Shown here piece after piece: positions 20,967 through 32,860 of a stretch of DNA of 33,547 nucleotides. Position numbers and translations under genes: made by a program. The stretch is from Apostichopus parvimensis (Eukaryota > Echinodermata > Holothuroidea > Aspidochirotida > Stichopodidae): the NCBI GenBank assembly GCA_000934455.1, contig KN886588.1:31719-65265 (forward strand), in the 5' to 3' direction. Each line of letters opens with the position of its first letter. Position 1 is the first letter of the stretch. The notes beneath the pieces were generated by a model, which worked only from the letters and a program-made list of their open reading frames with translations, ran no database searches and was not told where the DNA came from.

Positions 20967-21997
20967 TGTGAAGTACCTCGTCCGTTCTGGGGCTCGCGAT
21001 ACCCCAACGATGGCCAGAACAATAATATGCATCACGTGGCCACAGATATAGCACTGGACTAGGGCTTTGAACCTGGTCCGATGTGTCAATGGTGGGTTCG
21101 CCCATGTTTGATGTTCGTGCCCAGGTTTCTTCTGGTTGTGGCGTATAGTAGCTGAAAGAGGATATGCATGTGCAGCTGACTGAGTATGAGGGGATGACGA
21201 GGGTGGTAGGGGGGGGGGGGAGGGGCAGGGTGTCAAAGATTTGAAGAAGGGAGAAAGCGTTTGGTAAAATGTGCTACTAACTATAATTAAAGATGTATTT
21301 TGACAATGTCATTCACTTACTATACCCCGGCACCTACCCGGTCTAGATTTTATGATAGTACGAATACGTGCTAACTATAAGAATCACAACCAGAAGTTAT
21401 CGAAGAAGAAAATGTCACCTTCAATATTACGCATCACGACCGATTGATTTGAGAGATCAAAATTTTCGTCACTTATAAACAAGCCTTTATTTTTTGCACC
21501 AGTAAAAAATGTGCGCTGCTATTCCTTGGAAGGCATTAAGTGGTCTAAAATTGCCTGGATATTCTCAATTTTGGCACCACATGCATTTTCATTCATGATA
21601 TTTGACATTGAAGCCATACATACCAGATCCTGTTTGATCACATATCGAAAAAGATGATTGCATTTCGGTACTTTTCCTGAAAGGAACACTTGGGGCAGAT
21701 TGATATAGAGTCATATACCGTACTCTATATGGAGTGTATCTACCGTATATAGGTGTCAGACCGCGATTAATCGTTCCATCGAGTTACACACTACATTCGT
21801 CACTTTCCAAGCCCAATAAAAGCCAATTGAGAGAAGTTTACAACTGACATATCTTACTCACCACGTAATAATGGCCGTTTAGATTTTGGGCTAAAAGAGC
21901 AAAATTAGATCTATAGAATCCTTACAACTGCTCGCTCATTTTATCAAAGAATTTCGAAAATGCTTTGTATCACTTGCAATCCTCCTTATTTTCACAC
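20967..21997. other. Intergenic DNA before the assembly gap
   Basis: Apart from the echo at 21114, the stretch has a G-run at 21210-21224 and otherwise ordinary AT-rich sequence. The minus-strand open frames at 20824-21236 lie across the repeat and lack support. Confidence 0.5.
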
Positions 21998-22462
21998 NNN
22001 NNNNNNNNNNNNNNNNNNNNNNNNNNNNNNNNNNNNNNNNNNNNNNNNNNNNNNNNNNNNNNNNNNNNNNNNNNNNNNNNNNNNNNNNNNNNNNNNNNNN
22101 NNNNNNNNNNNNNNNNNNNNNNNNNNNNNNNNNNNNNNNNNNNNNNNNNNNNNNNNNNNNNNNNNNNNNNNNNNNNNNNNNNNNNNNNNNNNNNNNNNNN
22201 NNNNNNNNNNNNNNNNNNNNNNNNNNNNNNNNNNNNNNNNNNNNNNNNNNNNNNNNNNNNNNNNNNNNNNNNNNNNNNNNNNNNNNNNNNNNNNNNNNNN
22301 NNNNNNNNNNNNNNNNNNNNNNNNNNNNNNNNNNNNNNNNNNNNNNNNNNNNNNNNNNNNNNNNNNNNNNNNNNNNNNNNNNNNNNNNNNNNNNNNNNNN
22401 NNNNNNNNNNNNNNNNNNNNNNNNNNNNNNNNNNNNNNNNNNNNNNNNNNNNNNNNNNNNNN
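21998..22462. other. Assembly gap, 465 Ns
   Basis: The bases are all N. Open frames that cross it are meaningless. The gap lies downstream of the GPCR stop and may hide its 3' UTR or more of the U2-like array. Confidence 1.
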
Positions 22463-22609
22463 TGTATAAATATATGTCATTCTTTAAAGTGCCGTAAATA
22501 AATACATCAACATATGAAGAAGTACACGAATGGCGGGAATTTGCGGTACATATTTGGGATGTCTCTATAACGCTATGTTATCGGTTGGCTTTGAATCACC
22601 CTTCCAAAA

Positions 22610-23692
22610 TTAATCCCGTTCGTTCCGTGACATTATTATAGTTTCCCTTCTGACGTCATACCTTGTCCCAGTCAGAGATAACGTTTGACTCAACGTACTT
22701 AAGTGCGTTTTGACGTGTTTTGAAATTACCGGGACGAATAACCGAACGTATGTAAGTCGATAGCGTTTATTCCTCAGTGAGTAGATGACTGGGTTCATCG
22801 CGGAAATAGCGAGTAACAAAAATTCAGTACATGTTTGTATTATAAACTGAAGCTGTTCCGATGGGGACAAATATACCTCCAGAACCAGTTTAACTGATAC
22901 CGGAATGGTAAAGATACCGAATACCGTTACAACTAAAATCGAGGTAACCGTTGCTCGCATTCTCGATTTTGATTCGAGATGATGAACAAGTTTCACACTC
23001 ATACCGACGCTGCGTCGTTCAGCGACATTTTTCAGATGTTGTTTTGCGATAACAAAAATCCTGACGTAACAGACAAGTAATATCAAGGTTGCAAGTGGAG
23101 AGTAACTTGCTCCTAATAGAGAATGAACGGTAACAACTTTCGCATTGTAATTTTCTGTCCCACACACCCACTGATTTGGACCTAAAGATGTTCCGATTGT
23201 CGGCATTGAACCGAAGATTATTCCCAAAATCCATCCAAATAACATGATTATTTTACATCGCGACATTGTCATGATCGAACGATATCTGAGAGGAAACGAT
23301 ACGGCGATATATCGGTCAATGGTCACCGCGATTAAATGAAACACGGAGACGAAAATGAAGACATAACCTGGTGCAAATAATATAGTTCTGTATCTTGATG
23401 AGCACGAGAAGAAACTAACGACGACCCGAGCGAAAAGAATCGCTGGTAGAGCGATGACGCCCGTAAGAAGATCGGCGACAGCGAAGCTGCACAAAAACAC
23501 GTTATTAGGGGTTCTTTTAAAGTTCTTGCCTAAAGTGGTAACGATTACCGCGATGTTTCCTGATATAATGAGGAACGCCAATACACCGTGAAATAGTAAA
23601 TAAAAAGTGAAAGGAAGGTAACCGATTCTGAGCAAAACACCGTCTGTGTAGTTGGAGATACCCATAATTGGAGTGGAATCTTTTACAAACAT
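22610..23692 (-). CDS. Class A (rhodopsin-family) GPCR, intronless, 360 aa
   Basis: Seven-helix plasma-membrane receptor, ligand unknown. Numbering from the ATG at 23692, the first after an in-frame TAA; an ATG at 23665 has a better context and would drop nine residues. Seen: a sequon NYT at 14; TM1 with SGN (44-46); TM2 with AVADLL (Asp74); TM3 ending IDRY (125-128) and then IAVSFPLRY; TM4 with Trp154; Cys178 in loop 2; Pro199 in TM5; TM6 FGIFTIP (259-264 region); and TM7 NPVIY (300-304). The DRY and PLRY region recalls adenosine and other amine-like receptors, but the TM6 toggle Trp is Thr262 and the usual TM3 cysteine is displaced, so it fits a lineage-expanded orphan better. Sea urchins are known for such intronless expansions. 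The frame is intact and the gene looks functional. Confidence 0.95.
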   Translation of the reverse strand: MFVKDSTPIMGISNYTDGVLLRIGYLPFTFYLLFHGVLAFLIISGNIAVIVTTLGKNFKRTPNNVFLCSFAVADLLTGVIALPAILFARVVVSFFSCSSRYRTILFAPGYVFIFVSVFHLIAVTIDRYIAVSFPLRYRSIMTMSRCKIIMLFGWILGIIFGSMPTIGTSLGPNQWVCGTENYNAKVVTVHSLLGASYSPLATLILLVCYVRIFVIAKQHLKNVAERRSVGMSVKLVHHLESKSRMRATVTSILVVTVFGIFTIPVSVKLVLEVYLSPSEQLQFIIQTCTEFLLLAISAMNPVIYSLRNKRYRLTYVRLFVPVISKHVKTHLSTLSQTLSLTGTRYDVRRETIIMSRNERD

Positions 23693-24440
23693 ATATGACG
23701 TCAAATTGTATACGCTCAGTTATCAAAATATCTCACATATTAAAACGTTTGTCGCTCAGCCAGAAATATGCTAAACAAAGAATTTCAGTTTATTGATCTT
23801 ATCAAAAAATTTGATAATGTCCGTGGTGTCATATCATATTCCAATGAAATCCACATCGACTGCTTAATCGCTACCGATTTCTCCAATTTTGATATACATC
23901 ATGTTCTCATAATGTGATATATAGGTAACTCACAATCACGCTATCAACTCATGTATACGCTTTATCATATGCTTCCCCTTTGATCGCCAATCATTCTTGT
24001 TTTGTTTTTTATTATCTGTTTCTGTTTTTGGTGATGATCTGCAAACAAAGAACCAAAAGCGACCGGCATAAATGAAGCGTTCTAATAGGTGGGTGACGTC
24101 AATGAAATATTTCATCTCAAGTAGTGTATTTGACCAAAAAACAAAACGGAAAAGGATGAAAGCCGGAATCTAGCTCGCTTTCATTATAATGAAGAGTTTA
24201 ACTTATCCGTGTAAGCCGCTGCATGTTATTGATTTGACGAAATCTTTAAATAGCTAGTATAAATGACTTTGTGTTTATTTAAATGGATGCATTGTTTGAG
24301 CGATTAAGCCACAAAGTAAGCAGTATCGACTTTGAAGTCATATGAAGTATCAACATACTTTTGAAAGTCTTCGAGCTTTCTGGACTTTTGTATTTGAATG
24401 CGTCCCCAGTATATATTAAAAATATTGTAGTGCAACTGGA
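23693..24440. other. Upstream region of the GPCR gene
   Basis: AT-rich sequence with no clear TATA box on the minus strand and no gene. It should hold the GPCR promoter. Confidence 0.5.
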
Positions 24441-24639
24441 ATCAGTGGGGTGCGCAAGGGTGGGGAGGGGGCGTGGGTGGGGGAGGGGCGCCGTCAGTCG
24501 GCGTAAAATGCTTCAGTCGGGGATTTTTGCATTCAGCCGGGAAGAGTTGGACCACTATACTACGGGTGCACACCGCCCCTCCATTTTCCAATCTCCTACA
24601 AATTATTTAATTATTAGCATAACCCCACTAAAACCCCTT

Positions 24640-25165
24640 TGCATAGGAGACTGCTTCAATAACACCAGTGCAGCACCCCATTTTTTGTAACATCTCTTGA
24701 TTCGCCGCTGGCCCTCCCATAAGTCTTATGCCTATACCTAAATCATTTTGGGGAATTTAGAATTTATTTGTTAGCGCTCCTTCAGTTTAAAGCTACTTAT
24801 AAAGCACTAAATTTTATTCCAAATATTCCACCCAATGAATCATTTCACTTCTAAATTTCTATTTTTTTCTCTGGGAGAGGGCTCACAGCAGATCCCTCTA
24901 CATGTAAGTAGGCTTCGATGACACCACGGCAGCACCCTTCCTTCATAAAATACTTCATTGGCATCTGGACCTCTCATAAAGATTCACTACCAGGCTATAT
25001 CAGTCAGTGAAATGTTTGAGTTTATCATTGTTAGAACAATCTTATATTTAAAGCTATTTATATGGACCTAAATTATAGTCTAAATTGTGCCTTAGAAAGC
25101 ACCATTTGACGTCTAAAAGATAATCATTTGAGGTCCAGAATAATTGTGTCCTGTACCTTGTGAAG
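24640..25165 (+). repeat. Diverged tandem duplication, period about 260
   Basis: ACACCAGTGCAGCACCCC (24662) recurs as ACACCACGGCAGCACCCT (24921). The downstream text matches in order: a CTGG-CCTC(C)CATAA block, a TTTAAAGCTA block (TTATA) and a CCATTTGACGTCT-like versus CATTTCACTTCT end. Two units are visible. A CAGTGGGGTGCGCAAGG word at 24443 looks like a hAT end, but no partner end was found. Confidence 0.6.
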
Positions 25166-27555
25166 TCATAGTCGCCATGGCGCTACATCGGTAAACGTGC
25201 CGTGATTAAAATGATGTGTAACCATTCGGCAAGCTATACAATCTGCTTTACTATGTTCTATAATCTAGTCGATTTTATTGCGTTGTACCTGTTTGTAAGG
25301 ACAGCAACGGAACTGTTACTGTACCATCATTACACATAAAATATTGGAAGGATAACTATGTAAGCAATTTTGACAAATATGGTGGCACATTAGTCTGTTT
25401 GGTTGGAAGGGGGGGGGGGGTGAGGGGGAGGCATGCTTCACCCAGGCTGTCCTGTTAAGATACAGGAACACAAACACCACCATTAAACCAGCTAAATACT
25501 CTGTTCATGAACAAATTAAAAATAAAATACAACAAAATATCAAAGAACAACAAAACAACACAATTATCATTTCCCCAGTTTATTGCAGTTTATTTTATTT
25601 TTATTTTACTCACAGATGATCAATAAAAAGAAAAAATGATGTTATGAGAAAAGTAGTAAGAAATTTGCTGTCCTGAACAAGTTCAATTCCTTAGGTGGTT
25701 ATCGATCACAACAGATGATGTTAGCTACCCCGAAAGTAGAGAGAAAACAAAGATGTGAATCAATTAAAACCTAAAGTCCTTCGCCATTTCTTTTTCGATG
25801 ATAGCATTGTTTTAACAAGTCGACAATGATTAACAGGTGACTATGTATACTGGCCTAGCATATTTCTGTATTAACTTTGGCAATATTTTAGCAATTTCTA
25901 TTAATTATTTATTAATTATTTGAAATCCACCACCAAATTTATCATATTTAAACTTGTCAGTGAGATAAAAACAAAATTAAGCAATCAGAAACAGATAATG
26001 GTCATCCCGCCTTCCCCACCCCCTCATTTCCCTGTTACCAATTTAATCACAAAATTAATTCAAGATAAAAGCAAACACAGTCCACCATCTTGCTGTTAAA
26101 TGAACAAGACTCTTCTGATTAAAAAAAAAAACCTCCAAAGAGGTGAAGAATTGTCTTGTCCCATGATGGGAGATATATGCCGTTTCAAAATGTCATGAAA
26201 GTCGGGAAGTCGTTTTAGCTAAAATGTGATGTCATAATTAAACATAATTAAACATAATGTCACACAATGGGGTGACATCTCTTACTTTGTCTATCATTTA
26301 CCTTTTCATATCGTCACGAAAATGGTAAGAAGCATAATTGTTACTGACAACATTTTCAGTATTTAATGATATTTGACTTCATAATTCAGCAATATTTGTA
26401 AATGGACCATAGGTTCATGTATGGTGGCTTTTTGGATGTCACATTTATACCAACTCAAGTCTTTGACATATATGAAGGAACACTGAACCTTTACCTCTTT
26501 GGGGGGGGGGGGGGGGGGGTTGCTTTGTCATTAACATCTCTATAAGAAATATTAATAATGGTTTGGCAAACATAAAAAGTAAATAAATATATGAAAAATA
26601 AAAGAGGTTACAGAGCAAGCTGTTATTACTGCTATGATATAAGATAACATTTTTAATATGATGATACTGAGCTTACATGGATTATGGTAGTAGTTTAACA
26701 TTGGTATTGCAGGTTTCATTGTAACCCAGAATACTTGTGCAAACAAAGAAGATAAGAGCTTATCTGTTAAAGCCACATATTGAGGTATGCATACATTTAT
26801 GAAACTTCAAATCATATATCTGCAGGATGAAAGATTAAAATTTGAAAAATAAATACCATAATAAAGAAGTTAAAGATGTAAACAGCTTCAATTTTTCGAT
26901 ATTCAATTTCAGAGAATTTTAATTCAAATTTATATTTGAAAAAGCAGTAACACTGCCATTGGAATTTCTGCAATAAATGGCATTTTATAACACAGCAGAG
27001 TTAAAACTTTTTTCTCCAAAACCCATTTCAGGTAAAGATAAGAGCTGTATAAGAGATATTCTACTAATAAAAATCACATGATACCAATAAATGGTAAATA
27101 CAAACAAGAAAACACTTCTGTAATCATGTAAATTGATTTCAGTAAAAGCTTTAAGATCAATTTTTCTTATATATTTTTTTTGTAGTCTGTTAATTTTGAG
27201 AAATATTTGTTAACATTTTCAAACTAAAACTGCATATTAACAGTTATTATTAGATATTACTAGTTATTATAAGTAGTATAAGTTTGGAAGAACTACATCT
27301 TTGCAGGCAGGAGTGAGCCACTGTGTTGCAAATGGCCGTGTTGGTACTGCTGAATAATAGAGGGCGACATAGCTATATTCAAGTTAAAACGGCTGTTTTG
27401 AGGCTATCGTCTGGATGGTTATGGTCTGGGTACTAACAACAGATCTGTTTAGAACACAATATAAGCAGTTCTATTACTATTGCACTATGATAAATTAAAA
27501 CTAGACCATTGCCCAATTTTCTTTAAAAAACATCTGGCAACTTTGTGAATGTAAA
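25166..27555. other. Gene-free AT-rich stretch
   Basis: It holds G-runs at 25408-25420 and 26503-26520, a short AAACATAATT repeat at 26238-26257 and many A/T tracts. No exon, RNA gene or element with ends was recognised. Confidence 0.5.
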
Positions 27556-27563
27556 ATACAATG

Positions 27564-28067
27564 CAGAGCTCCCAACTGACCCACAATTCGCGGGTTGGAC
27601 CCGCATTCTAACACCCAAACCCGCTGACCCGCGCAAGCGTCCGAAAAACCCGCATTGTAATTGTCAAGTATACATACAAAAAAATTGCATCAAATTTTGA
27701 CTTGGCAACCATCATTTCTTTAGCATTTAGCATAATAGAGTATAAAACCTCCTTTACAGCATCATTTGAACCTCAAATTAGCCTATATTTCTTTTCATTG
27801 GGGCAAGCAGCAAACATTTTCATGCCACAGGAAAGAATGAATTATCACCTACTATTCAATTTATTGATGTTACACACAAAAAAATGCATATTTCTCAGAA
27901 AAGTTTGGGTGACAAAAGCCTTTCTAAGTGCCACCATTTTACATGTAGGCATCACCAGGGTTCCAAAAAAATTCAAAAGGGGAGAGGGACACCCCTTATA
28001 CCCCTCCCCCAGGACGGCGATTCGTCGCACGGACCCACATTTGCCTTCTCAAGAGTTGGGAGCTATG
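27564..28067. mobile_element. hAT-like MITE, about 500 bp
   Basis: The left end CAGAGCTCCCAACT (27564-27577) is mirrored by AGTTGGGAGCTATG (28054-28067), with 12 of 14 bases pairing. The CAG-G start fits hAT ends. CAATG lies directly outside both ends; alternatively the 8-mers ATACAATG and ATGCAATG match at 7 of 8 if the right end is three bases shorter. The subterminal DNA is GC-rich (ACCCGC repeats). The open frames inside are not a transposase. Confidence 0.6.
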
Positions 28068-28079
28068 CAATGGGACTAA

Positions 28080-28665
28080 AAAATGAATGTTACCAACACT
28101 ATAAACCCAAACATGGTAATTTTTAATATTTTTAATGCTGTTTTGCCAAAATGCTTCTGTGTTCGTTCAACAAATATCCAGTGTAATACTGGAAGGTAGG
28201 TGTATAAATATAAATAAATAGAAATATAAAATGAAAATTACTTGAGTAGATTTTGTGTGACTTCTTATTTTTAACCTTTGAACAAAACCAAATGCAACCA
28301 AACCAAACCAAAGCAAAGCAACATTCAACATTGCATTCAGCTATACCAGACTAGAGTGATAAAAAATGGAATGAAAAGAAGGAAATGCAATAAACAACTT
28401 GATGATATAATGTGGTAAAGAAGAAAACTATTTAAATGTGATTTACTGTGTAACGAAATAACAAATAATAATAATAATGGATTACAAAAAACTTTAAACA
28501 AAAATGGAATGACCTAAAGTCACACAGGGTGTGAATATTTCAATAGATAATACATACATTGATATATTAGACCCTCATCGTATTTTGTATGTTGGCAAGG
28601 CTATTTAAAGAAAATTATTTACTGTGTCAGGTTCAATAGGTTTCCTTGAGGTATTTTTGTAAGTA
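28080..28665. other. Gene-free AT-rich stretch
   Basis: It contains a CCAAACCAAA-rich run (28285-28322) and an (AAT)n run near 28463-28480. Nothing else is seen. Confidence 0.5.
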
Positions 28666-28667
28666 AT

Positions 28668-28876
28668 ATGAAGTATAGCTAAGCCGATTGTAATCCCATG
28701 TTAGTAAGACTTAGTATAGATAAACCCATGTTAGTAAGATGAAGTATAGCTAAGCCTATGTAATCCCATGTAAGTAAGACTAAGTTTAGCTAAGCCCATT
28801 GTAATCCCATGTAAGTAAGAATAATTATAGCTAAGCCTATGTAATCCCATGTAAGTAAGACTAAGTTTAGCTAAAG
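28668..28876 (+). repeat. About 40-bp tandem repeat, six units
   Basis: TATAGCTAAGCC-like cores at 28677, 28717, 28748, 28788, 28829 and 28869 are each followed by ATGTAATCCCATG and TAAGTAAGA. Spacing is 40, 31, 40, 41 and 40; the second unit has lost about nine bases. Confidence 0.9.
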
Positions 28877-28879
28877 ACT

Positions 28880-29945
28880 CCCCACCTTTTCCATTGTACA
28901 TCAAATTAAATGGACATTTATGAATAGTTCAGTCAACAACCACCAAATGAAAAGTAGTCAATTTTTACAATTAGTTTTAAGCTTTGGTTTTTAATTTTGG
29001 AGAAACTCCAGCATGATCAAAATTAAACAGCCACTTCAAGTCTCAAACAAAAATCTGTTAGAATATAGAATAAAAAAAAAAAAAATAGAATAAATGTTAA
29101 GTCTCTAGTGTTTCGGTTGTTTAGATCATATTAATAACTTTCCTAAATCTGGATATTTCCAAAGATCCAATGTCTTTGAAATTTCTTTGTTTTTGAACTA
29201 AATTAATAAACGATCTATAATGCATTACTTTGAGGTCTTTGAAATATTGCCGAAAAATATTCTCATATAGTCAATATGGAAGACTGAATAAATTACAGAC
29301 TTTTGTTAATGTGAACAGTAGCAAAATGAGTGTTTGTAAATGGTTAGTTGGACGAGAAACGTTGTGGGCAAACTTAAATATAAGGCTTGTGTTTGGTTTG
29401 TTTTTTGTACTAAAACTGGCCAAAAGCTCAAAATGTTGCATAATTGAAAACGGCAATTTTCTTCCAACTGATTAAATTGACAAATACAGGTTTTCTTTCT
29501 TTAAAAGGAAGGCTTTTGGAGGTAGTATGTATTAAACCAAATAAAATAAAAATAATATACTCTTCAAAATGTGTACAAGCTACATGAAATCTGCCGCCAT
29601 GTTTTATTAACCAATTGTTTAATTAATGATTCACAATTAAATATCCATAAAATACAAAGGATTTATAATGAAGGTCTTGACAATTTAGCCCCCTGTCTGC
29701 AAAACTTTATTTTTATCTCAACAGACCCCACAATCAAATTTATTAGAAAATTGATTATTAAAAATTTCGCTCTTCCGAGGCACTTCGCCACCCACAAAGG
29801 GCTGGATAAGCTCGATCGGAGGAACACAGGGATTGGGATCCAGAAATTCCCAATCAACTTCTTCCAACAGTAAAAATGAATAACGGAAAGCTGACCAGGA
29901 ATTGTTAGGTATTGGGAAAAAGATGTAAAAAATTGTATGGTTAGA
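28880..29945. other. Gene-free stretch
   Basis: AT-rich sequence. A 100-codon plus-strand open frame at 29571-29873 has no recognised domain, a plausible-looking but isolated ATG and no splice partners. I do not call it a gene. Confidence 0.45.
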
Positions 29946-29949
29946 AGTT

Positions 29950-30115
29950 AGAACAGCATTCGAACCGGTGACCCCTGGGTTACGAGCCTGAAACTTGGTG
30001 ACAACCTTCCAACCACCAAGGGTTTACCTCAACACTATGGGCTGAATAGCTTAGGGCATACAGTGCTGTCAGACTGGCTCTCCTGGGGTTCAGGGGTCAA
30101 ACCCTGTCCTAACTA
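29950..30115. repeat. Two divergent tRNA-like elements
   Basis: Minus strand: a B-box-like GGTTCGAATGC (29956-29966) with a poor A box near 29990-30015. Plus strand: TAGCTTAGGGCA (30047-30058) followed by GGGTCAAACCC (30094-30104), at tRNA-like spacing. They look like SINE heads and not complete tRNAs. Confidence 0.45.
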
Positions 30116-30480
30116 AACATTCGCATTTAATTCCCAGTCAGCTCTTCATTGTCAATTTACTTGTAATTTAGTTTGTTATATGGGACAATGCAAACTTACT
30201 TAAATTGTGAGTGATTTGTCTTTGGATTTTAGTTAGGTTTCAATCCCCCCACCCCCCACCCACCCCCATTACATACATTGGGACTTGCAGTTGCACAGTC
30301 ATGTATCAAAATCTGAGGCATGTTTGTTTGTTTTTTTTAAGTACAGTTTGCACATTCACTATGAATATCCACAACGATTATTTAATTGTTGATTAAACTC
30401 ATAGCAAGTTAAAAGGGCAATCAGCGGGTCCCTCAAATGATATGTTTCCAATTATCTGGTTGCAAAGAGCTTAATAATAA
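30116..30480. other. Gene-free stretch
   Basis: A C-rich run at 30244-30268; otherwise AT-rich with nothing recognised. Confidence 0.5.
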
Positions 30481-30484
30481 AATC

Positions 30485-30925
30485 ATATCTATATTGGCAA
30501 TGACAGACACTACTGATTTAAACCCATTTTAATACACAACGTTTGGATGATGTTGGTTGAAGACAGCCTCTTTAAAATCCAAAATTAGAAATTTTGTGGC
30601 AATGAGAGCAATTAGTGATAAACCCATCTACGACACAATTTGTGGATTAATTGGTCTATAAACCTTTAAATCAAATTATCGCTTTGCCGGGCAGTGAGGG
30701 CAATTATAATCGATAAGCCGCATAACTAACCCATTTTAGCACTATTCCACCAATACAGCAAACTATATCTTTAATGGCATGGCAGTGGATAACGATAAGC
30801 AATCTAATACACATATTTTTTATTTTACTTTAAAACTATTCTGCCATAATTCAAATTATATCTTTACTGGCAAGGAGAGCAAATAATTATAATATTAAAT
30901 AAATAAACTATCTACAATACAACTG
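30485..30925 (+). repeat. Old tandem repeat, unit about 95 bp, five copies
   Basis: GGCA-plus-GAGAGCAA-like cores start at 30496, 30598, 30690, 30776 and 30869, each followed by ATAA(A/G)CC-like and ACACAA-like words. Units are much diverged and spacing ranges from 86 to 102. Confidence 0.6.
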
Positions 30926-30929
30926 CTGA

Positions 30930-32305
30930 AGAGGGCAATGGAAAAAAAATAAATGCAACTTCATAACTGTATTTATGATGATAGCACTTAACCTCAGGTG
31001 CTATTAACACTGTTAACAACATGAAAATGATTTTGATTTCTCTCACAACTACGACATGTTGAACATCTTGGACATGACAGGCAATGATGAGCAGACCAAA
31101 TTTAGTGATGGTGTGCATTTTTCACTTGTCTAAAATTATCAGCTATTGATATGTTGTATAAAATCAAAGAAAGGTCAACATGATGATACTGAGAAAAATC
31201 AAACAAAGATCGATATATTTTCCACATCGATCTGCAAAAAGTCCCTCAGCTGAGGTATAGTCAGAAGTAAAATTCAGTTTACAGCAAAACTAAACAAAAT
31301 TCTGACCAGATTTGAAAAAAAAAAAAAACGCAGGCTGTTATTAAAGAGTAAACCTCTAATTTTGTGCATGATTAAATCCGTCTACTCTAATTAGTTCCAG
31401 GACTGATCTAACTGGTAGCAATTTTTTTTCAAATTAAGAAAAAGCACGGAATGCCAAAATATTCTTTGGTCACCATGGTAACCAATCACATTAACAATAA
31501 AGGAAACGATACAACAGGGAGATATATTTTGTTCCTGTTTTTGTGGAACAGGATTGTGGTTTCCAATCTCAATTAAAACACAATTCCTTTGTGAAAGATA
31601 TCAATTGCCTTGTTTTCAGTTTGTTACCAATTGCTTCTCATAATTCTCTATTGATCTATTTTGCCCCAGTTGGGACAAATTCTTTCTGCATTGAACTGTT
31701 ATGTCAAGCTTCAGAGAACTTGTAGTGTCAGTATGAGCAAAATAAATATCATGTTTCTATCAGATATAGGTTAGGAACTATTTGTACTGTCAATACCAGT
31801 GCTTTGAGAGCATGATATGGGAGGACGGTTTAGAGAGGTATAAGCATTAGGAAATTGTCCCAAACTGGCTGGCATTTCTTGGCCTACTTGAATTCATCTT
31901 CTCCTTTACATACCATTTTCTTTTTCATAAATCATAAAAGTAAATATCTCCACCCACCTCCCTCCCCCTACCAAACCTTACACAGTGTAAAGGAACCTAT
32001 CTTCGCTTGACATCTTTTCTCATCATAAATAGGACCTGAAACCAATGCTCACCCCTAGAGAGTTAGGATCATTTAAGACCAATGAAAACCACAGATGACA
32101 GGTAACCAAACAACAGACTCAACATGCAGGCACCAAGTTGTGGTTAGGAATGTGATATCTTTAACCATTATCATAAAAAAAAATGTTTGGAAATTTACAT
32201 ACACTTAATACTTCTAACATAACAAGGCTGTTTGGAAACCATTAAAACTGTAAACAAACCCAAACTATATACTAGCATTGTTATGTAAATTTATGCAAAT
32301 TGTTA
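30930..32305. other. Gene-free stretch
   Basis: AT-rich; short open frames only, none with recognisable protein features. It may belong to a long 3' UTR of the minus-strand oxidase gene or to intergenic DNA. Confidence 0.45.
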
Positions 32306-32309
32306 TGTA

Positions 32310-32860
32310 AATTTTATTGCTTTTGTGCATCGATGGAAACCTCAGTGTCTTCTTTTTTTTGTTAAATATTTTTTTTACTTAATTTATGTTGTTGTATATT
32401 TAAAGATCTAATATTTTCTTTTGTTCTTTTCAATGTCTAATTACATGATTGTTTGCTATAAACATGACCAGTAAATAGCACTACCCTGTGTATTCATGTA
32501 ATTTCCTCGGTACTTTCAAATCTAATTAACATAACGATATTTGTTCATACGAGAACAGTTGTCGTGACTACTACTGTACTTTTCAACTTTATCGCTTTTG
32601 TGTACTAAAGAAAATCTTACTGTCCTTTTTTCCCATTTTACTTTATTATTACTCTAAGTTCCTGACATTCATCACTTAGTGTCATTTTGGTTTTGTTCTT
32701 TCTGTGTCTAGAAAATGATTGTTTGATATAAACATGACTAATAAAAAAACTATACCCTGATTTTGCATATAATTTTTCCTCAGTAGGCCTACTGTCAAGT
32801 CAGATCGCCGTACCGTACGATATTCGAATATGAAAACCGTTTTTTCCACTGCAAGCTCTT
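32310..32860 (+). repeat. Diverged tandem duplication, period about 270
   Basis: ATGATTGTTTGCTATAAACA at 32445 recurs with one change at 32715. Upstream, ATTGCTTTTGTG (32316) pairs with ATCGCTTTTGTG (32591), and downstream the ACCCTG, TTTCCTC and ACGATATT words pair in order. There are two units. Confidence 0.75.

Noticed and set aside
20824-21236. Minus-strand open frames upstream of the glycoprotein gene
   Set aside because: They lie across the U2-like tail repeats and simple sequence, and both read as low-complexity chance frames.
21960-22501. Open frames of 160-180 codons on both strands
   Set aside because: They exist only because they run through the N gap.
24443-24720. hAT element starting CAGTGGGGTGCGCAAGG
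   Set aside because: No matching inverted right end or target duplication could be found.
27702-28126. Open frames inside the hAT-like MITE
   Set aside because: There is no transposase similarity; two plus frames and one minus frame overlap.
29571-29873. 100-codon plus-strand open frame
   Set aside because: No recognisable motif, AT-driven composition, and an equally open minus frame over the same DNA.
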